DNA of 64,000 nucleotides, from positions 62,001 through 126,000 of the forward strand of contig NZ_JBHTBW010000020.1 in NCBI RefSeq assembly GCF_042665195.1. Direction: 5' to 3'. Positions 36,161 to 45,379 of this stretch are shown here, one piece after another. The translations under genes and the position numbers were made by a program. Numbering within the stretch: position 1 is the first letter of the stretch; each line of letters opens with the position of its first letter. Below the pieces are notes generated by a model, which was not told the DNA's origin, searched no databases, and saw only the letters and a list, made by a program, of their open reading frames with translations. This stretch comes from Laceyella putida (GTDB taxonomy: Bacteria > Bacillota > Bacilli > Thermoactinomycetales > Thermoactinomycetaceae).

Positions 36161-36196
36161 GCTGTATACAAACATTTCATCACAGAGGTGACTCCC

Positions 36197-37168
36197 TTGC
36201 GAAGATCAACCAGCCTTTCCTTCATTCTGTTGACCCTTGTTTTCGTGGTGGCCGCGCTGATTGCCGGTTGCCAACCGGATGCCGCGACACAGCAAGAGAA
36301 GCTGATCCGCATCGGGTACCAGAAGTTTGGCAGTGTAAGCATCCTCAAAGCGCGCGGGACTCTGGAAAAGCGGTTAAATCCTTTGGGCTATCGGGTTCAG
36401 TGGGTTCCCTTTCCCGCCGGGCCGCAGTTGCTGGAGGCTTTGAATACGGGAAGCATCGACATTGGCCATACCGGGAACACACCGCCCATCTTCGCGCAAG
36501 CCGCGGGTAGTTCCCTTGTCTATATCGGGGCGGGTTCTCCCAAACCGCAAACGGAAGCGATCCTTGTCCATAAAGATTCCCCCATCCGGCGGGTGGAAGA
36601 GTTGAAAGGCAAAAAAGTGGCCTTGAACAAAGGATCCAACGTTCATTACTTCCTGGTCAAATCCCTCGAAAAAGCGGGGTTGCGTTACCAGGACATCCAG
36701 CCGGTTTACCTGCCTCCCGCGGATGCCCGCGCCGCCTTCGCCAAACACAGCGTGGATGCCTGGGTCATCTGGGATCCTTACTATTCCGCCGCCGAAGTGG
36801 ACTTGGGGGCAAAAACCCTCGTCAACGCGGATGGGATCACCTCCAACCGCGAATACTTCTTCGCCACAAAGGCCTTCAGCGAAAAACATGAGGCGGAAAT
36901 CGACATCCTCCTGGATGAGTTGAAGAAGAGCGCCGCTTGGTTTGCGAAACATCGGCAGGAAGCCGCCTCTTTGCTCGCCAAGCAGATCGGGATGGATGTC
37001 AAGGCCGTTGATAGGGCCATTCGCCGGTCGGACTATGGCATCGAAACCTTCCAACCCGCCATCGTCTCTGATCAGCAGTTGATTGCCGACACCTTTTATG
37101 ACATCGGCTTGATCCCCAAGCAGATTCAAGTTAAAGAAGCCATTTGGAGCAAGGGCATTCAAAAATAG
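36197..37168 (+). CDS. ssuA: Aliphatic sulfonate ABC transporter, substrate-binding lipoprotein
   Basis: This 323-residue lipoprotein (lipobox LIAGC) captures sulfonates outside the membrane for SsuC/SsuB. Family marks: IRIGYQKFGSVSILKARGTL, GSIDIGHTGNTPPIFAQAAG, KGKKVALNKGSNVHYFLVKS and AFAKHSVDAWVIWDPYYSAA. The start is TTG 36197 with AGAGGTGA seven bases upstream. The longer frame opens at 36149 inside the preceding terminator stem, so it is rejected. ssuD follows 17 bases after the stop, then ssuC and ssuB. The order A-D-C-B differs from E. coli ssuEADCB only by lacking ssuE; the flavin reductase must be encoded elsewhere. Confidence 0.92.
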   Translation: MRRSTSLSFILLTLVFVVAALIAGCQPDAATQQEKLIRIGYQKFGSVSILKARGTLEKRLNPLGYRVQWVPFPAGPQLLEALNTGSIDIGHTGNTPPIFAQAAGSSLVYIGAGSPKPQTEAILVHKDSPIRRVEELKGKKVALNKGSNVHYFLVKSLEKAGLRYQDIQPVYLPPADARAAFAKHSVDAWVIWDPYYSAAEVDLGAKTLVNADGITSNREYFFATKAFSEKHEAEIDILLDELKKSAAWFAKHRQEAASLLAKQIGMDVKAVDRAIRRSDYGIETFQPAIVSDQQLIADTFYDIGLIPKQIQVKEAIWSKGIQK

Positions 37169-37185
37169 GAAGAGGGTGTGCATCC

Positions 37186-38331
37186 ATGAATATATTCTGG
37201 TTTATCCCGACCCATGGGGATGGAAGATATCTCGGCACCACCATCGGGGGACGTTCTGTCGATTTCGCATATATGCGTCAAATGGCGCAAGCCGTAGACC
37301 AATTGGGTTACAGTGGCGCGCTGTTGCCGACGGGACGATCCTGCGAAGACGCTTGGATCGCCGCATCTTCTTTGATATCCGTCACAGAGAACATGCGTTT
37401 TTTGGTGGCGGTGCGCCCCGGATTGATTTCTCCCACCGCCGCGGCCCGAATGGCCGCCACCTTTGACCGGTTGTCCGGGGGGAGATTGCTGGTCAACGTC
37501 GTGACAGGGGGCGATCCGGTGGAACTGGCGGGTGACGGTCTCCACCTCGATCACGCTTCCCGGTATCGGCTCACCGATGAATTCCTCACCGTATGGCGGC
37601 AACTGATGCAGGGGGAGGAAGTGCATTTCTTGGGCGACCACCTCAAGATCGAAGCGGGCAAAGTCTTATTTCCACCGGCGCAGAACCCCTATCCCCCTTT
37701 ATACTTTGGAGGTTCATCCTTGGCGGGGCAGCATGTGGCCGCCAAACATGTGGATGTCTACTTAACTTGGGGGGAACCCCCGGCGCAAGTCGCCGATAAA
37801 ATCGGCCTCGTGCGCCAACTGGCCGGTGAACAGGGAAGAACGGTCCGTTTCGGCATTCGCCTCCATGTCATCGTGCGGGAAACAGACCAAGAAGCGTGGG
37901 AAGCCGCCAATCGTCTGATTCGTTATGTGGATGATGAAACGATTGCCGCTACGCAAAAGATATTCAGCCGATATGATTCGGTTGGTCAACAGCGCATGGC
38001 CCAACTCCATCAAGGCAGTCGGGCGAATCTGGAAATCAGCCCCAACCTCTGGGCGGGGGTGGGGTTGGTTCGTGGCGGGGCGGGCACGGCCCTGGTGGGA
38101 AGTCCCGAAACCGTTGCGGAACGAATGAAAGAATACGCCGCCTTGGGGATCGACACGTTTATCCTGTCCGGCTATCCCCATCTGGAAGAAGCGTACCGGG
38201 TAGCGGAAACCCTCTTTCCCCTTCTTCCTTTCACGCCACATAAAAGCAATTTCCTGTCTTCCATCCATCAACCGCGAGGGGAACTCATGGCCAATGACAT
38301 TTTTCCGACGCAAACAGGGGGGATTCGATGA
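37186..38331 (+). CDS. ssuD: FMNH2-dependent alkanesulfonate monooxygenase
   Basis: This is a 381-residue cytoplasmic enzyme of the bacterial luciferase-like (flavin monooxygenase) family. It opens the C-S bond of alkanesulfonates with FMNH2 and O2 and releases sulfite. Family blocks: FWFIPTHGDGRYLG near the N-terminus, FLVAVRPGLISPTAAARMAA, GGRLLVNVVTGGDPVELAGDG, YFGGSSLAGQHVAAKHVDVY and LVGSPETVAERMKEYAALGI. The start is ATG 37186 behind GAGGGTG. Its stop overlaps the ssuC start (ATGA at 38328-38331), showing translational coupling. Confidence 0.93.
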   Translation: MNIFWFIPTHGDGRYLGTTIGGRSVDFAYMRQMAQAVDQLGYSGALLPTGRSCEDAWIAASSLISVTENMRFLVAVRPGLISPTAAARMAATFDRLSGGRLLVNVVTGGDPVELAGDGLHLDHASRYRLTDEFLTVWRQLMQGEEVHFLGDHLKIEAGKVLFPPAQNPYPPLYFGGSSLAGQHVAAKHVDVYLTWGEPPAQVADKIGLVRQLAGEQGRTVRFGIRLHVIVRETDQEAWEAANRLIRYVDDETIAATQKIFSRYDSVGQQRMAQLHQGSRANLEISPNLWAGVGLVRGGAGTALVGSPETVAERMKEYAALGIDTFILSGYPHLEEAYRVAETLFPLLPFTPHKSNFLSSIHQPRGELMANDIFPTQTGGIR

Positions 38332-39116
38332 ACATCCTCATTCTGCTCCGGCGCGCGGGAAAAGCGCTCATCCCCTGGAGCGTCCCGGTCCTCTTGATCC
38401 TTGTGTGGCAAAGCTTAAGCCATATCGGCTGGATCTCCAATCAGACGTTGCCCGAACCGCTGGCCATTGTCAAAGCGGCCATCCAGCTCTCCGCCTCGGG
38501 GGAGCTTCCCCATCATATCGGGAACAGCATGCACCGCGCTTTGCTTGGCCTCCTCATCGGCGGCTCGATCGGGCTGGCGCTCGGCCTGGTCAACGGGCTG
38601 TTCACCCTGGCCGAGAAATTCCTGGACACCACCGTGCAAATGCTTAGAAACATCCCGCATCTCGCTCTCATTCCCCTGGCGATTTTATGGTTCGGGATCG
38701 GAGAAGAAGCGAAGTTGTTCCTGATCTCTCTGGGCGTGTTTTTTCCCATTTATCTCAACACCTTCCACGGCATTCGCTCGGTGGAAGCCGACTTGGTCGA
38801 AATGGGTAAAAGTTATGGGTTGGGACAGAGGGAGTTGTTTTGGCACATCATCTTGCCGGGTTCCCTTCCCTCCATTTTGGTCGGCCTCCGTTATGCCCTT
38901 GGCATCATGTGGCTGACCCTCATTGTGGCGGAAACCATCGCGTCTGACACCGGGATCGGATATATGGCGATGAACGCGCGTGAATTTATGCAGATGGATG
39001 TTGTCGTGTTAAGCATCTTGATCTATGCCCTTCTCGGCAAATTGGCGGACACCTTGGCCAAAGGACTGGAAAAAGCCTGCTTGCGATGGCGGATCAGCCG
39101 CACAACCTTACACTAG
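38328..39116 (+). CDS. ssuC: Aliphatic sulfonate ABC transporter, permease
   Basis: This is a 262-residue inner-membrane protein with about six helices. The binding-protein-dependent permease loop is EADLVEMGKSYGLGQRELFW followed by PGSLPSILVGLRYALG (the EAA motif that contacts the ATPase). It is typical in length for SsuC/TauC. The ATG overlaps the ssuD stop, and ssuB starts 12 bases after its own stop. Confidence 0.93.
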   Translation: MNILILLRRAGKALIPWSVPVLLILVWQSLSHIGWISNQTLPEPLAIVKAAIQLSASGELPHHIGNSMHRALLGLLIGGSIGLALGLVNGLFTLAEKFLDTTVQMLRNIPHLALIPLAILWFGIGEEAKLFLISLGVFFPIYLNTFHGIRSVEADLVEMGKSYGLGQRELFWHIILPGSLPSILVGLRYALGIMWLTLIVAETIASDTGIGYMAMNAREFMQMDVVVLSILIYALLGKLADTLAKGLEKACLRWRISRTTLH

Positions 39117-39128
39117 GAGGAAGGTCAT

Positions 39129-40019
39129 ATGAGCCGCACAAACCAAGGCATTGCTCTCACCATCCGGAAAGTGAAGAAACAATACGGACAACGGCAGGTT
39201 TTGCATGAAGTGGACCTTCAGGTAAAGTCAGGGGAATTCATCGCCATTGTGGGCCAATCCGGTTGTGGCAAAAGTACGCTGCTGCGCTTGCTGGCGGGCT
39301 TGGAAAGACCCACGGCGGGCGAAATCCTGCAAAACGGCCAGCCTCTTAAGAAAATCAACGGCATGGCGAGAGTGATGTTTCAAAATCCACGCTTGCTGCC
39401 ATGGAAAACCGTATATGGGAATGTGTCCCTTGGCGCAAGGCATATCCAAACGAAAGAAGTCAAAAAAGCGCAGATTTTAACCCTCTTGGATCGTGTGGGA
39501 TTAAGAACCCATGCCGATGATTGGCCTGCGACTCTCTCCGGCGGGCAACAGCAGCGGGTCGCTCTCGCCCGCGCCCTGCTCAGTCGCCCCCCTCTCTTGT
39601 TGCTGGATGAACCCTTGGGCGCCCTGGATGCATTGACGCGCATGGAAATGCAGCAACTCATTCTTCAGCTGTGGCAAGAACATCGCTTCACCGCCTTGCT
39701 GGTTACGCATGATGTGGAAGAAGCGGTGGCTATGGCGGACCGTATCATTTTGTTGCGGAACGGAAGAGTCGCGTTGAATGCGCCGATTCCCCTTCCGCAT
39801 CCCCGCCAACGTAGCCAGCCGGAGTTTGCCCAACTCGTTGGGGAGATATTGAGCGAAGTCATGAATCCCGCTTCCCTCGCTCATCAATCCCTGCAAAGAA
39901 AGGATGAGCCCGATGAGTTACATCAATCTGAAAGAGAGATATTTTCTGGCCAAGAAACTGATGAGATTGTTAGATCACTCACGGCAAGAACGTTCTTTGA
40001 TCGCATCCATTTTAAATAA
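39129..40019 (+). CDS. ssuB: Aliphatic sulfonate ABC transporter, ATP-binding protein
   Basis: This is a 296-residue ABC ATPase. Walker A GQSGCGKST (about 42-50), Q-loop MFQNPRLLPW, signature LSGGQQQRVALARAL and Walker B LLLLDEP, then an H-loop at LLVTHDVEEA. It powers SsuC. The catalytic core ends by about residue 240. The remaining ~55 residues are an extra polar tail, and the last 107 bases overlap the small gene at 39913 in another frame. This suggests either a read-on of a lost stop or a real overlap. The start is ATG 39129 with AGGAGGAAGG upstream. Confidence 0.92.
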   Translation: MSRTNQGIALTIRKVKKQYGQRQVLHEVDLQVKSGEFIAIVGQSGCGKSTLLRLLAGLERPTAGEILQNGQPLKKINGMARVMFQNPRLLPWKTVYGNVSLGARHIQTKEVKKAQILTLLDRVGLRTHADDWPATLSGGQQQRVALARALLSRPPLLLLDEPLGALDALTRMEMQQLILQLWQEHRFTALLVTHDVEEAVAMADRIILLRNGRVALNAPIPLPHPRQRSQPEFAQLVGEILSEVMNPASLAHQSLQRKDEPDELHQSEREIFSGQETDEIVRSLTARTFFDRIHFK

Positions 40020-40161
40020 ATTCGGTTGTCCCGACATCTTCCTCACCACAGAGGAAACCCGCTTTTTGAAGAAGCAAATCCATGTGTATCTCGATGAAGC
40101 CATGGAAAGCCGCGATGATTACCATATCGAGTTCCTCAGCCAGTTACAGAAGAAAATATAG
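39913..40161 (+). CDS. Small helical protein overlapping the ssuB tail
   Basis: This is an 82-residue soluble, highly helical protein (YINLKERYFLAKKLMRLLDH and EETRFLKKQIHVYLDEAMES). A GAAAGGATGAG stretch precedes ATG 39913, and a strong terminator follows its stop, so it is the last gene of the ssu operon. It overlaps ssuB by 107 bases in another frame. I do not recognise the family; a small regulatory or accessory role is possible. Confidence 0.6.
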   Translation: MSYINLKERYFLAKKLMRLLDHSRQERSLIASILNKFGCPDIFLTTEETRFLKKQIHVYLDEAMESRDDYHIEFLSQLQKKI

Positions 40162-40170
40162 CGAACGAAG

Positions 40171-40208
40171 ACGAGGTGCCATTGTTAAGAATCGGCACCT
40201 CGTTTTGT
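40171..40208 (+). terminator. Terminator of the ssu operon
   Basis: A perfect 10-bp stem (ACGAGGTGCC / GGCACCTCGT) is followed by TTTGTCTT. Confidence 0.88.
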
Positions 40209-40525
40209 CTTGTCACTGCTCTTTGCTTTTTTCAAAGATCAACTTCATATCGGGAGTGATTCCGCCATTCTGGGCGTAGGTGAAATTTCCCGCTCATGAG
40301 GCTGATGCCCAGTCCCGCATGTATTCTCCACATTTATAAAAATTGAAAACATGACTTGAAAAACTTTCCCACTCCCTTCGAACCTTGAAAAGCAAGGGGC
40401 CCCTTGGGGCATCCTAAGTGTCAAAAAGGATCCCTTCATCTCAATCAATCTTGTCTTGACGAGACGGGTAAACCTAACGATAAAATGGTCTTATGCCTTT
40501 ATCAATCCATTGAAGGAGATAAAAA
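40209..40525. other. Intergenic region before the drug exporter gene
   Basis: No intact gene. On the minus strand there is a short open tail reading YAQNGGITPDMKLIFEK, ending near 40206, which could be the remains of a protein C-terminus. A TTGACG...TAAAAT pair at about 40455-40485 has a 19-base gap and is only a weak promoter candidate for the exporter. Confidence 0.35.
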
Positions 40526-42049
40526 ATGGTTTCGAAAGAAAGCAACTTGCGCTTGGTCGTCATCGGCTTGATGATGGCCATCTTGATGGCGGCCATGGAC
40601 AACACCATTGTGGCGACCGCCATGGGAACGATCGTGGCCGAGCTGGGCGGATTGGACAAATTCGTCTGGGTTACTTCCGCCTATATGGTGACGGTGATGG
40701 CCGGAATGCCGATTTTCGGCAAGTTGTCCGATATGTACGGACGCAAGCGCTTCTTCCTCTTGGGTCTGGCCGTTTTCCTATTGGGCTCGATCCTGTGCGG
40801 AACGGCCCAAAGCATCGTTCAGCTCAGCATCTACCGGGCGATTCAGGGGATTGGCGGGGGCGCATTGATGCCGATTGCCTTCACCATCATCTTCGATATC
40901 TTCCCACCTGAACGGCGCGGCAAGATGACCGGACTCTTGGGTGCGGTATTTGGCGCATCCAGCGTATTCGGCCCGCTCCTGGGCGCTTACATCACCGAAT
41001 ACATCAGCTGGCACTGGATTTTCTATGTAAATGTTCCGCTCGGCTTGGTCTCGATGATCCTCATTCTGGTGGCGTATAAAGAATCGCCTGAGTACAAAGA
41101 GCAAAAAATCGACTGGTGGGGCGCGGTTACGCTGGTGGTCGCGGTGGTTAGCCTGATGTTTGCCCTGGAATTGGGCGGCAAGGAGTACGCTTGGGACTCG
41201 GCCCAAATCATCGGCTTGTTCGCCGCCTTTGCGGTCTTCTTCCTGATCTTCATCTATGCGGAAACGAAAGCTTCCGATCCGATCATTTCTTTTTGGATGT
41301 TCAAGCGCCGTTTGTTTGCCGCATCGCAAGTGATCGCCTTCTTATACGGCGCAACCTTTGTCATCTTAACCGTCTTTATCCCGATTTTCGTGCAAGCGGT
41401 GTATGGCGGTCCCGCCACAAACGCCGGTCTGGTATTGACCCCCATGATGTTGGGTTCGGTGGCGGGGAGCGCAATCGGCGGGGTGTTCCAAACCAAATTC
41501 CGCTTCCGCTCGCTGATGGCGGTTTCGATCATCGTTTACTTCTCCGGGATGGTTCTGCTAAGTACCCTGACGCCCGATACGGCACGCTGGTTAGTGACCG
41601 TCTATATGATCCTCGTCGGCTTTGGTGTGGGATTCTCTTTCTCGCTCTTGCCAACGGCATCGGTACACAACATGGAACCCCGTTACCGCGGTTCGGCCAA
41701 CTCGACCAACTCGTTCTTCCGCTCGCTCGGCATGACGTTGGGGGTTACCATTTTCGGCTCGATTCAGAACAAGGTGTTTACCGACAAGCTGGCGGAAGCC
41801 TTTAAAAGCATGCAGGGCGCACCTGGCGCTCCAGGGATGAATCTGGCCCATATCGAGGATCCACGGGCCATCTTCGAAGCGAGCCAACGCGCTAAGATTC
41901 CCCCGATGATCCTGGACAAAATCGTTGACGCCCTGTCCGCTTCCATCACCTACACCTTTCTCTTGGCCTTGATTCCGGTCGTCCTTTCCGCGATCGCCAT
42001 TGCCTTGATGGGAAACAGCAAAGTGGAAACAACCAAACCTTCTTCCTGA
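40526..42049 (+). CDS. DHA2-family multidrug exporter, 14-TM MFS
   Basis: This is a 507-residue protein with 14 membrane segments. Motifs of the DHA2 (EmrB/QacA-like) drug:H+ antiporters are present: ILMAAMDNTIVATA in helix 1 with the conserved D, GKLSDMYGRKRFFLLG (motif A), YRAIQGIGGGALMP (motif B) and a motif-C region GAVFGASSVFGPLLG in helix 5. It should export drugs or toxic metabolites in exchange for protons. GAAGGAGATAAAAA precedes the ATG. It is a single gene, and no regulator is adjacent. Confidence 0.9.
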   Translation: MVSKESNLRLVVIGLMMAILMAAMDNTIVATAMGTIVAELGGLDKFVWVTSAYMVTVMAGMPIFGKLSDMYGRKRFFLLGLAVFLLGSILCGTAQSIVQLSIYRAIQGIGGGALMPIAFTIIFDIFPPERRGKMTGLLGAVFGASSVFGPLLGAYITEYISWHWIFYVNVPLGLVSMILILVAYKESPEYKEQKIDWWGAVTLVVAVVSLMFALELGGKEYAWDSAQIIGLFAAFAVFFLIFIYAETKASDPIISFWMFKRRLFAASQVIAFLYGATFVILTVFIPIFVQAVYGGPATNAGLVLTPMMLGSVAGSAIGGVFQTKFRFRSLMAVSIIVYFSGMVLLSTLTPDTARWLVTVYMILVGFGVGFSFSLLPTASVHNMEPRYRGSANSTNSFFRSLGMTLGVTIFGSIQNKVFTDKLAEAFKSMQGAPGAPGMNLAHIEDPRAIFEASQRAKIPPMILDKIVDALSASITYTFLLALIPVVLSAIAIALMGNSKVETTKPSS

Positions 42050-42253
42050 TTGGCCGGTCCAACGTTTTGGCCCCTCTTCCGCCGGGCTACATCCATTTCC
42101 CCCTTCCTTGCCCGCTTTCAGCCAACCGGCATTCCTTTGCTTGACGCGGAACCGCACCTGGCAAGGAAATGGGGCGGGGTTGTATTCCAACCCACCGCTC
42201 GATTTGTTATCCTGAATAGGAACAAAATCTTACCAGCAAAGGAGTTTATTGCG

Positions 42254-42451
42254 ATGCTGATCACAGGCGCAATATTGCTGTGTGTCTTTCTGTGCCTTTT
42301 CGCCTTTTTCGCCACGTTCCGCTTGGGATCAACCCAGTCCCAAGCGAAGAATGAACAATACAACCGGAGCAGAAAGAAGAGCATTATTCTGCTGTCGGTC
42401 ATCTATGTCATCGCCACCCTCATCGGCGTCTTATTTGTCTATCTCGTCTAG
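42254..42451 (+). CDS. Small two-helix membrane protein
   Basis: This is a 65-residue protein with two hydrophobic helices (MLITGAILLCVFLCLFAFFA and SIILLSVIYVIATLIGVLFV) joined by a basic loop (QYNRSRKKS). The frame is open from 42050, but the AAAGGAG site at 42237-42243 fixes ATG 42254. A terminator follows six bases after the stop. Function unknown. Confidence 0.75.
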   Translation: MLITGAILLCVFLCLFAFFATFRLGSTQSQAKNEQYNRSRKKSIILLSVIYVIATLIGVLFVYLV

Positions 42452-42459
42452 CGCGGCAA

Positions 42460-42489
42460 AAAAGCGAGTCTCACCAAGGACTCGCTTTT
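42460..42489. terminator. Bidirectional terminator
   Basis: An 11-bp perfect stem (AAAAGCGAGTC / GACTCGCTTTT) with an 8-base loop lies between convergent genes. Confidence 0.85.
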
Positions 42490-42512
42490 CCTTTTGGGAA
42501 AGCGTGAGACAC

Positions 42513-43088
42513 TCAATCCGATTTCCCATTCCTTTTTAAGCGATACCAGAGAAAAAACAACAGAGCGAAGCCAACCGCGATGCCCCCCGCACTCCATAAG
42601 AACCCGTCACTCCGCCGCTCTGCTTGTGTAAGAGGCCCGGGCGACTTTGCCTTCTCGGGATGCGCAACCTTTGTCCCCTTGCCCAAGGCCTGCAAGTCCC
42701 CGCCCGCATCTGCCAACCGCTTCGTCCTGAAACAGAGGTTGGTGTACAATCCCCCTTGATTGCTTTTGGCATAAATGAGATATTCTTGATCCGGCTGAAA
42801 ATCAAAACGGCACATTCCCTCTTGCGGAGGTGTTTTAATCCATATCTCCTGTCGCTTCTGTCCCTTCCACACCGTATCCACTGCCACCCGCACCGACAAA
42901 TCTTCCATCCCAATCGATTTCCCTTTCACTTCGATCACTTTTCCTGTGAAAACCGCCGCACTATCCGCCAACGCTTTCTGGGGCGGCAACGGCTCGATGC
43001 AACTGCAAGCGACGGTGTGGCCGGGAAAAGCCAACAAACTTGCTCCCCAAACAAACATGGCGCATAGCCAGACAAACCTCTTGTGCAT
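42513..43088 (-). CDS. NTR/TIMP-like extracellular protein with a C-terminal membrane anchor
   Basis: This is a 191-residue exported protein. The signal peptide ends at HTVA and the mature protein begins CSCIEPLPPQKALADS. This is the N-terminal Cys-x-Cys and following helix of the netrin/TIMP (NTR) domain. Further cysteines (GMCRFDF, NLCFRTK) can close the disulfides expected of the fold. A transmembrane helix at residues about 162-182 with a basic tail anchors it. Bacterial proteins of this type are widespread but poorly understood; protease inhibition is known only for animal TIMPs. The start is ATG 43088 behind AGAGTGGG. Confidence 0.78.
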   Translation of the reverse strand: MHKRFVWLCAMFVWGASLLAFPGHTVACSCIEPLPPQKALADSAAVFTGKVIEVKGKSIGMEDLSVRVAVDTVWKGQKRQEIWIKTPPQEGMCRFDFQPDQEYLIYAKSNQGGLYTNLCFRTKRLADAGGDLQALGKGTKVAHPEKAKSPGPLTQAERRSDGFLWSAGGIAVGFALLFFLWYRLKRNGKSD

Positions 43089-43097
43089 GGGACCCAC

Positions 43098-43583
43098 TCT
43101 TTTCGGATGATTTGTTATTTATACCATAAAGACGGATTTCAGGTAAAATTGTTTCAGTTCAAACAAAAACCAAGCCACCTGGTCTCCAACACTTCAATAT
43201 TTCCCAGGCAAATGAAGGCCACAACCAATCAGGTACGGCGAGGCGACATAGCGCGGAATCACCTTCAAATGGACGGTTCCGTCTCCGCGATCCATTCTAC
43301 CCGGAAGGTTTCCCTTTCCTGTCGGTCGCAAAAGGGGCAGATTGACGAAGAACGGGAACGCACTTCACTTTTCCAATATCGGAACATGAAGGAAGGCAGA
43401 TTATTCATGTGGTTCTCTCCCGGTACATGATATGGCACAGCCACCCATCCCATTTTAATCTTAAATAATAAATCCCCTAATTAATTCTTTTATTAAATAA
43501 ATGTTTTACATATTAACAACAAAAACCCCAATCTGTTATAATACAGTTGAATTCAAAATGTTCTATCAACAAGGGGGTTGTTT
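43098..43583. other. Intergenic region with a possible zinc-ribbon remnant and the lipase promoter
   Basis: A minus-strand frame at 43265-43453 contains CPFCDRQERETFRVEWIAE but lacks a plausible start, and the overlapping plus-strand frame is not protein-like. It may be the remains of a short zinc-ribbon gene. The promoter for the lipase lies at the right end. Confidence 0.35.
43513..43542 (+). promoter_or_regulatory. Promoter of the lipase gene
   Basis: TTAACA (43513-43518), an 18-base spacer and a perfect TATAAT (43537-43542) lie 41 bases before the start codon. Confidence 0.6.
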
Positions 43584-45152
43584 ATGAAAAAATCGTTTGC
43601 TTCCCTGAGTGTCGTTTTCATCCTTCTGGTTGCCATGCTTATGCCTCAGGCCACATCGCATGGTGGTTCGATCTTCCCCATCGTGATCGGGATCCCGGGC
43701 ACTCCCGGTTCTGTCTACATTGGCGATGCGCCCGCCCACCCCGATCCCAATAAGCCTGTGGTTGTGTTCGTCCAAGGGTTATATAACTCAGCCAGTATCT
43801 GGTACATCTTGAATGACATGTATCAGCGCACGCGGGACGCCGGTTTCGAAACGGCCTTTGTCGAACTCCATGACGCAGGCGGCACGCCCCGCAGCAATTG
43901 GGCAAACGGCAACATGCTGGCCGATCAATTGCAACAGATCTCCGATCACTTTCACGGGAAGAAACTGGTCGTCGTCGGCTACAGCAAGGGCGGCATCGAT
44001 ACGCAAACCGCTCTTGTTCATTACGGGAAACACCCTTTGGTATCCAATGTGATCACGATTGGCACGCCCCATTATGGAAGCCCTCTCGCCGACCTGGCCT
44101 ACAGTGATTGGGTATGGTGGCTGTCCTCCCTCATCGGAACGAGAAATGAAGCTGTCTATAGCTTGCAAACCGGCGTCATGAATTCGTTTCGCGCCCAAAC
44201 CGACAACATGCCGGAAATAAATGAAAACGCTTACTTTAGTATTTCGGGAAACAGTTGGGGACCATTCTTATCCCCCACGTGGTTTGGCGGCGTCTACATG
44301 AATGTGGAGAGCGATGGCGTCGTGCCGCTTCACAGCACCATCCTCCCTTATGGCAAACACCTGCGAACCGGCAATTGGCATCATCTGTCCATCTTTCAAG
44401 GAAGTCCCACCTTCGAGGTTTTCAAACCATACCTGACCACGGAACGACTGCCCACAGCCGCTGCGGCTAAACAGGAAGACGCCCCTCCCATCCCATCCGC
44501 TAACGATGTCTACCTTACCGGGGGAGAACAGGACGGGTCCAAGGAAGAAGCCTTCCCGGTCGAACCGGGAGCAACCCGCATCACCCTCAACTGGATGAGC
44601 AGCCAACCCCTCAGCCGCATCGAGCTCATTCGCCCGGATGGCCAAGTTCAACCCGCCCAGTTCCAAGTGTCTCAAGACACCGATACCATCTTCAAAGGCT
44701 CTTGGCAACATATCGTCCAGATTGACCAGCCGCAAGCCGGCACTTGGAAAATACGCACCTCCACATCGCATAAAGCCGCCTATGCCCTGATCGTCACATT
44801 CGATTCCCCTCTGTCCGCCCAGCTTCACCTTCAGCAAAGCCGTCCTTATGCGCCTGATTTTCAACTGACCACCACAGGCACAGGGAAGAGACCCAACTTA
44901 ATCAAAGAGATCCGAACAGAAGCGCAAATACAACTCATACCCGATCCGCAATCGAACAACAAGCGGGAGCGCGTCATTCTCCGCAAACGCAGCCCGATCC
45001 ATCCCGGCTCCATCCGGATCCCCGCCACGAAAGGCACCTACAACATGACCATCAACATCCGTGGAGTCACCGCCACCGGCTCCCCCTTTGCCCGCACCAT
45101 CGTCAAATCGTTCGTTGTGGACAAGCAGGGCCGTGTTTATGGCGGCCAATGA
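43584..45152 (+). CDS. Secreted alpha/beta-hydrolase lipase or esterase with a C-terminal beta domain
   Basis: This is a 522-residue exported protein. Signal peptide MKKSFASLSVVFILLVAMLM. The lipase core (about 50-290) has the oxyanion region VVFVQGLYNSAS, the nucleophile elbow GYSKGG (Ser about 134), an acid in VESDGVVPL and a histidine in GNWHHLSIFQ. Residues 310-522 are strand-rich and resemble pre-peptidase-type or adhesion domains (TRITLNWMSSQPLSRIELIR). It likely cleaves lipid or polyester esters outside the cell. ATG 43584 is preferred over TTG 43578 because of the spacing from AAGGGGG. Confidence 0.85.
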   Translation: MKKSFASLSVVFILLVAMLMPQATSHGGSIFPIVIGIPGTPGSVYIGDAPAHPDPNKPVVVFVQGLYNSASIWYILNDMYQRTRDAGFETAFVELHDAGGTPRSNWANGNMLADQLQQISDHFHGKKLVVVGYSKGGIDTQTALVHYGKHPLVSNVITIGTPHYGSPLADLAYSDWVWWLSSLIGTRNEAVYSLQTGVMNSFRAQTDNMPEINENAYFSISGNSWGPFLSPTWFGGVYMNVESDGVVPLHSTILPYGKHLRTGNWHHLSIFQGSPTFEVFKPYLTTERLPTAAAAKQEDAPPIPSANDVYLTGGEQDGSKEEAFPVEPGATRITLNWMSSQPLSRIELIRPDGQVQPAQFQVSQDTDTIFKGSWQHIVQIDQPQAGTWKIRTSTSHKAAYALIVTFDSPLSAQLHLQQSRPYAPDFQLTTTGTGKRPNLIKEIRTEAQIQLIPDPQSNNKRERVILRKRSPIHPGSIRIPATKGTYNMTINIRGVTATGSPFARTIVKSFVVDKQGRVYGGQ

Positions 45153-45180
45153 CGCGCCGCTGCGTTTTTTGGACAATCCA

Positions 45181-45214
45181 TCCCCTTAAGATCCATCGAT
45201 CTTAAGGGGATTTC
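45181..45214 (+). terminator. Terminator of the lipase gene
   Basis: A 12-bp perfect stem (TCCCCTTAAGAT / ATCTTAAGGGGA) with a 6-base loop is followed by TTTC. Confidence 0.85.
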
Positions 45215-45379
45215 TATTCTAACGGCATTCTCCCTAGCTATTTTCATATATATTCCATTTGATGAGAAACTACCCCATCTTAAAGAATGGGCTATAATGA
45301 AGACACCCACTATCTTTTGACAACATATGATTTTGATATTTTTATTCATCATCATATCCACGAAGGGAGGCAAGCCCTG

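Noticed and set aside
36374..37183. Minus-strand open frame of 269 codons
   Set aside because: Antisense to ssuA; no recognisable protein features.
43083..43430. Plus-strand frame of 115 codons
   Set aside because: No ribosome site and protein-unlike composition; it overlaps a better, though still weak, minus-strand zinc-ribbon-like fragment.
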